From positions 3,684,150 to 3,748,149 of the forward strand of contig NZ_AP019783.1 of the NCBI RefSeq assembly GCF_019670005.1: a stretch of 64,000 bases of DNA, in the 5' to 3' direction. The stretch is from Methylomagnum ishizawai. GTDB taxonomy: Bacteria; Pseudomonadota; Gammaproteobacteria; Methylococcales; Methylococcaceae. The position numbers and the translations under genes were made by a program. Of the stretch, positions 63,272-64,000 are shown piece by piece (within the stretch, counting starts at the first letter, position 1; each line of letters starts with the position of its first letter). The notes under the pieces were generated by a model. That model was not told where the DNA came from. It made no database searches and worked only from the letters and a program-made list of their open reading frames with translations.

Positions 63272-64000
63272 TCAATTGAAGACCTTGGTAATGGTAGCGC
63301 GGTACTGGCGCGGATCGATATCCAGATACCCCGGCGGACGCACCAGCTTCACCTTGTAGGGTTGGCCGCGCCCGTCCACCTGTTGCTCCGCCATGTCCAC
63401 CAGCCTTTCGACCGGGTTGTGGTCGGGGTCGCGCACCACCAGGATGCGGGGCCGCAGGCGTTGACCCGGATTGGTTTCCAGCACCAGCGCCACCTCCCCA
63501 TTGCTCAGCTCGACGATGCTGCCGGGCGGATAGGTGCCGAGGCAAGCCAGGAAGCGCTCGACCAGCTTGGCGTCGAACTTGTTCGACTTCGCCTTCTTGT
63601 TCAGCAGCATGATGGCGTCGAGGTGGGTGCGGGCCGGGCGGTAGGGGCGCTCGCTGGTGACATCGTCGTAGGTCTCGACGATGCTGACGATCTTGGTATG
63701 GAGGTTCAATTGCACATCGTGCAGGCCGCGGGGATAGCCGGAGCCATCGACATGCTCGTGATGGCAATAGGCCACATCGACCGCGCCGGCATAGACATTG
63801 CGGGCCGACATCAGGATATCCCGGCCCAGCTTGGGGTGTTGGCGCAGGATCGCCTGCTCCTCGGCGTTGAGCCGGTCGGGCTTGTTCAGGAGAGCGTCGG
63901 CGATGGAAATCTTGCCGACATCGTGCAGGAGTCCGCAGGTGCCGAGTCCTTCCAGCGCTTTCGGCGACAAACCGAGATGGCGGCCCAGCAGGATGGAGAA
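63272..64000 (-). CDS. HD-GYP domain cyclic di-GMP phosphodiesterase (partial)
   Basis: The minus-strand frame is open to the window edge, so the N-terminus is missing. The visible part has the HD pair in GLLHDVGKISI, then the metal-binding HPKLGRDIL, YCHHEHVDGSGYPRG with the GYP motif, and IVETYDDVTSERPYRPA: an intact HD-GYP domain. The C-terminal ~90 residues form a small beta-rich domain (PGSIVELSNGEVALVLETNP) common in this class. It hydrolyses cyclic di-GMP and would oppose the diguanylate cyclase at 32277-33143. Confidence 0.93.
   Translation of the reverse strand, partial: FSILLGRHLGLSPKALEGLGTCGLLHDVGKISIADALLNKPDRLNAEEQAILRQHPKLGRDILMSARNVYAGAVDVAYCHHEHVDGSGYPRGLHDVQLNLHTKIVSIVETYDDVTSERPYRPARTHLDAIMLLNKKAKSNKFDAKLVERFLACLGTYPPGSIVELSNGEVALVLETNPGQRLRPRILVVRDPDHNPVERLVDMAEQQVDGRGQPYKVKLVRPPGYLDIDPRQYRATITKVFN

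Overview
The window is 64 kb of GC-rich bacterial DNA with dense coding on both strands. A nifL-nifA pair, an H-NS-type nucleoid protein, trxA next to rho, and many c-di-GMP and sensor-kinase genes point to a free-living diazotrophic gammaproteobacterium. A Methylococcaceae-like methanotroph is my best guess. That is inference: no methane-oxidation or nif structural gene lies in the window.

Layout. 1-4.5 kb: a chemoreceptor cut by the window edge, a cysteine-desulfurase-like PLP enzyme, a universal stress protein, a TerC membrane protein and a YajD HNH protein. 4.5-8.5 kb: a three-gene minus-strand cluster around a membrane-anchored patatin-like lipase, then a lipoprotein. 8.9-15.7 kb: an H-NS protein; an asparagine synthase-glycosyltransferase-CPBP protease operon; an HExxH/CxxCxxCC fusion; a DUF1796-like protein. 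15.9-19.4 kb: one 1156-residue protein, possibly a PPi-type PEP carboxykinase. 20-26 kb: a caspase-like lipoprotein with Sel1 repeats and coiled coil, a hydrolase lipoprotein, and an FHA/PP2C pair like the post-translational control module of type VI secretion. 26-33 kb: small unknown proteins, a hybrid histidine kinase, a membrane C13-type peptidase and a diguanylate cyclase. 33.5-39 kb: an exported DUF3604 protein and nifLA. 39-47.7 kb: a PfkB kinase, a winged-helix/AAA regulator followed by an ABC exporter with a decayed ATPase domain, an FMN-binding/membrane pair, a CDF metal exporter and tRNA-Pro(GGG).

47.8-61.2 kb is a restriction-modification island between tRNA-Pro and rho. It holds a complete hsdM and hsdR, and two hsdS genes that are both broken: one by a 142-bp MITE-like element, the other by a 1038-bp IS5-family element. 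It also holds a toxin-antitoxin pair, a decapitated serine recombinase, and a 2.57-kb near-identical inverted repeat of the hsdR 3' part. In the right-hand copy hsdR is fused in frame to an hsdS target-recognition domain. The locus looks like a formerly or still invertible type I system caught in decay or remodelling. The window ends with rho, trxA and a partial HD-GYP phosphodiesterase.

The two strongest signals are this inverted-repeat type I island and the nifLA promoter. The promoter has two exact TGT-N10-ACA NifA sites 40 bp apart upstream of a GG-N10-GC sigma-54 element, which implies that NifA activates its own operon.
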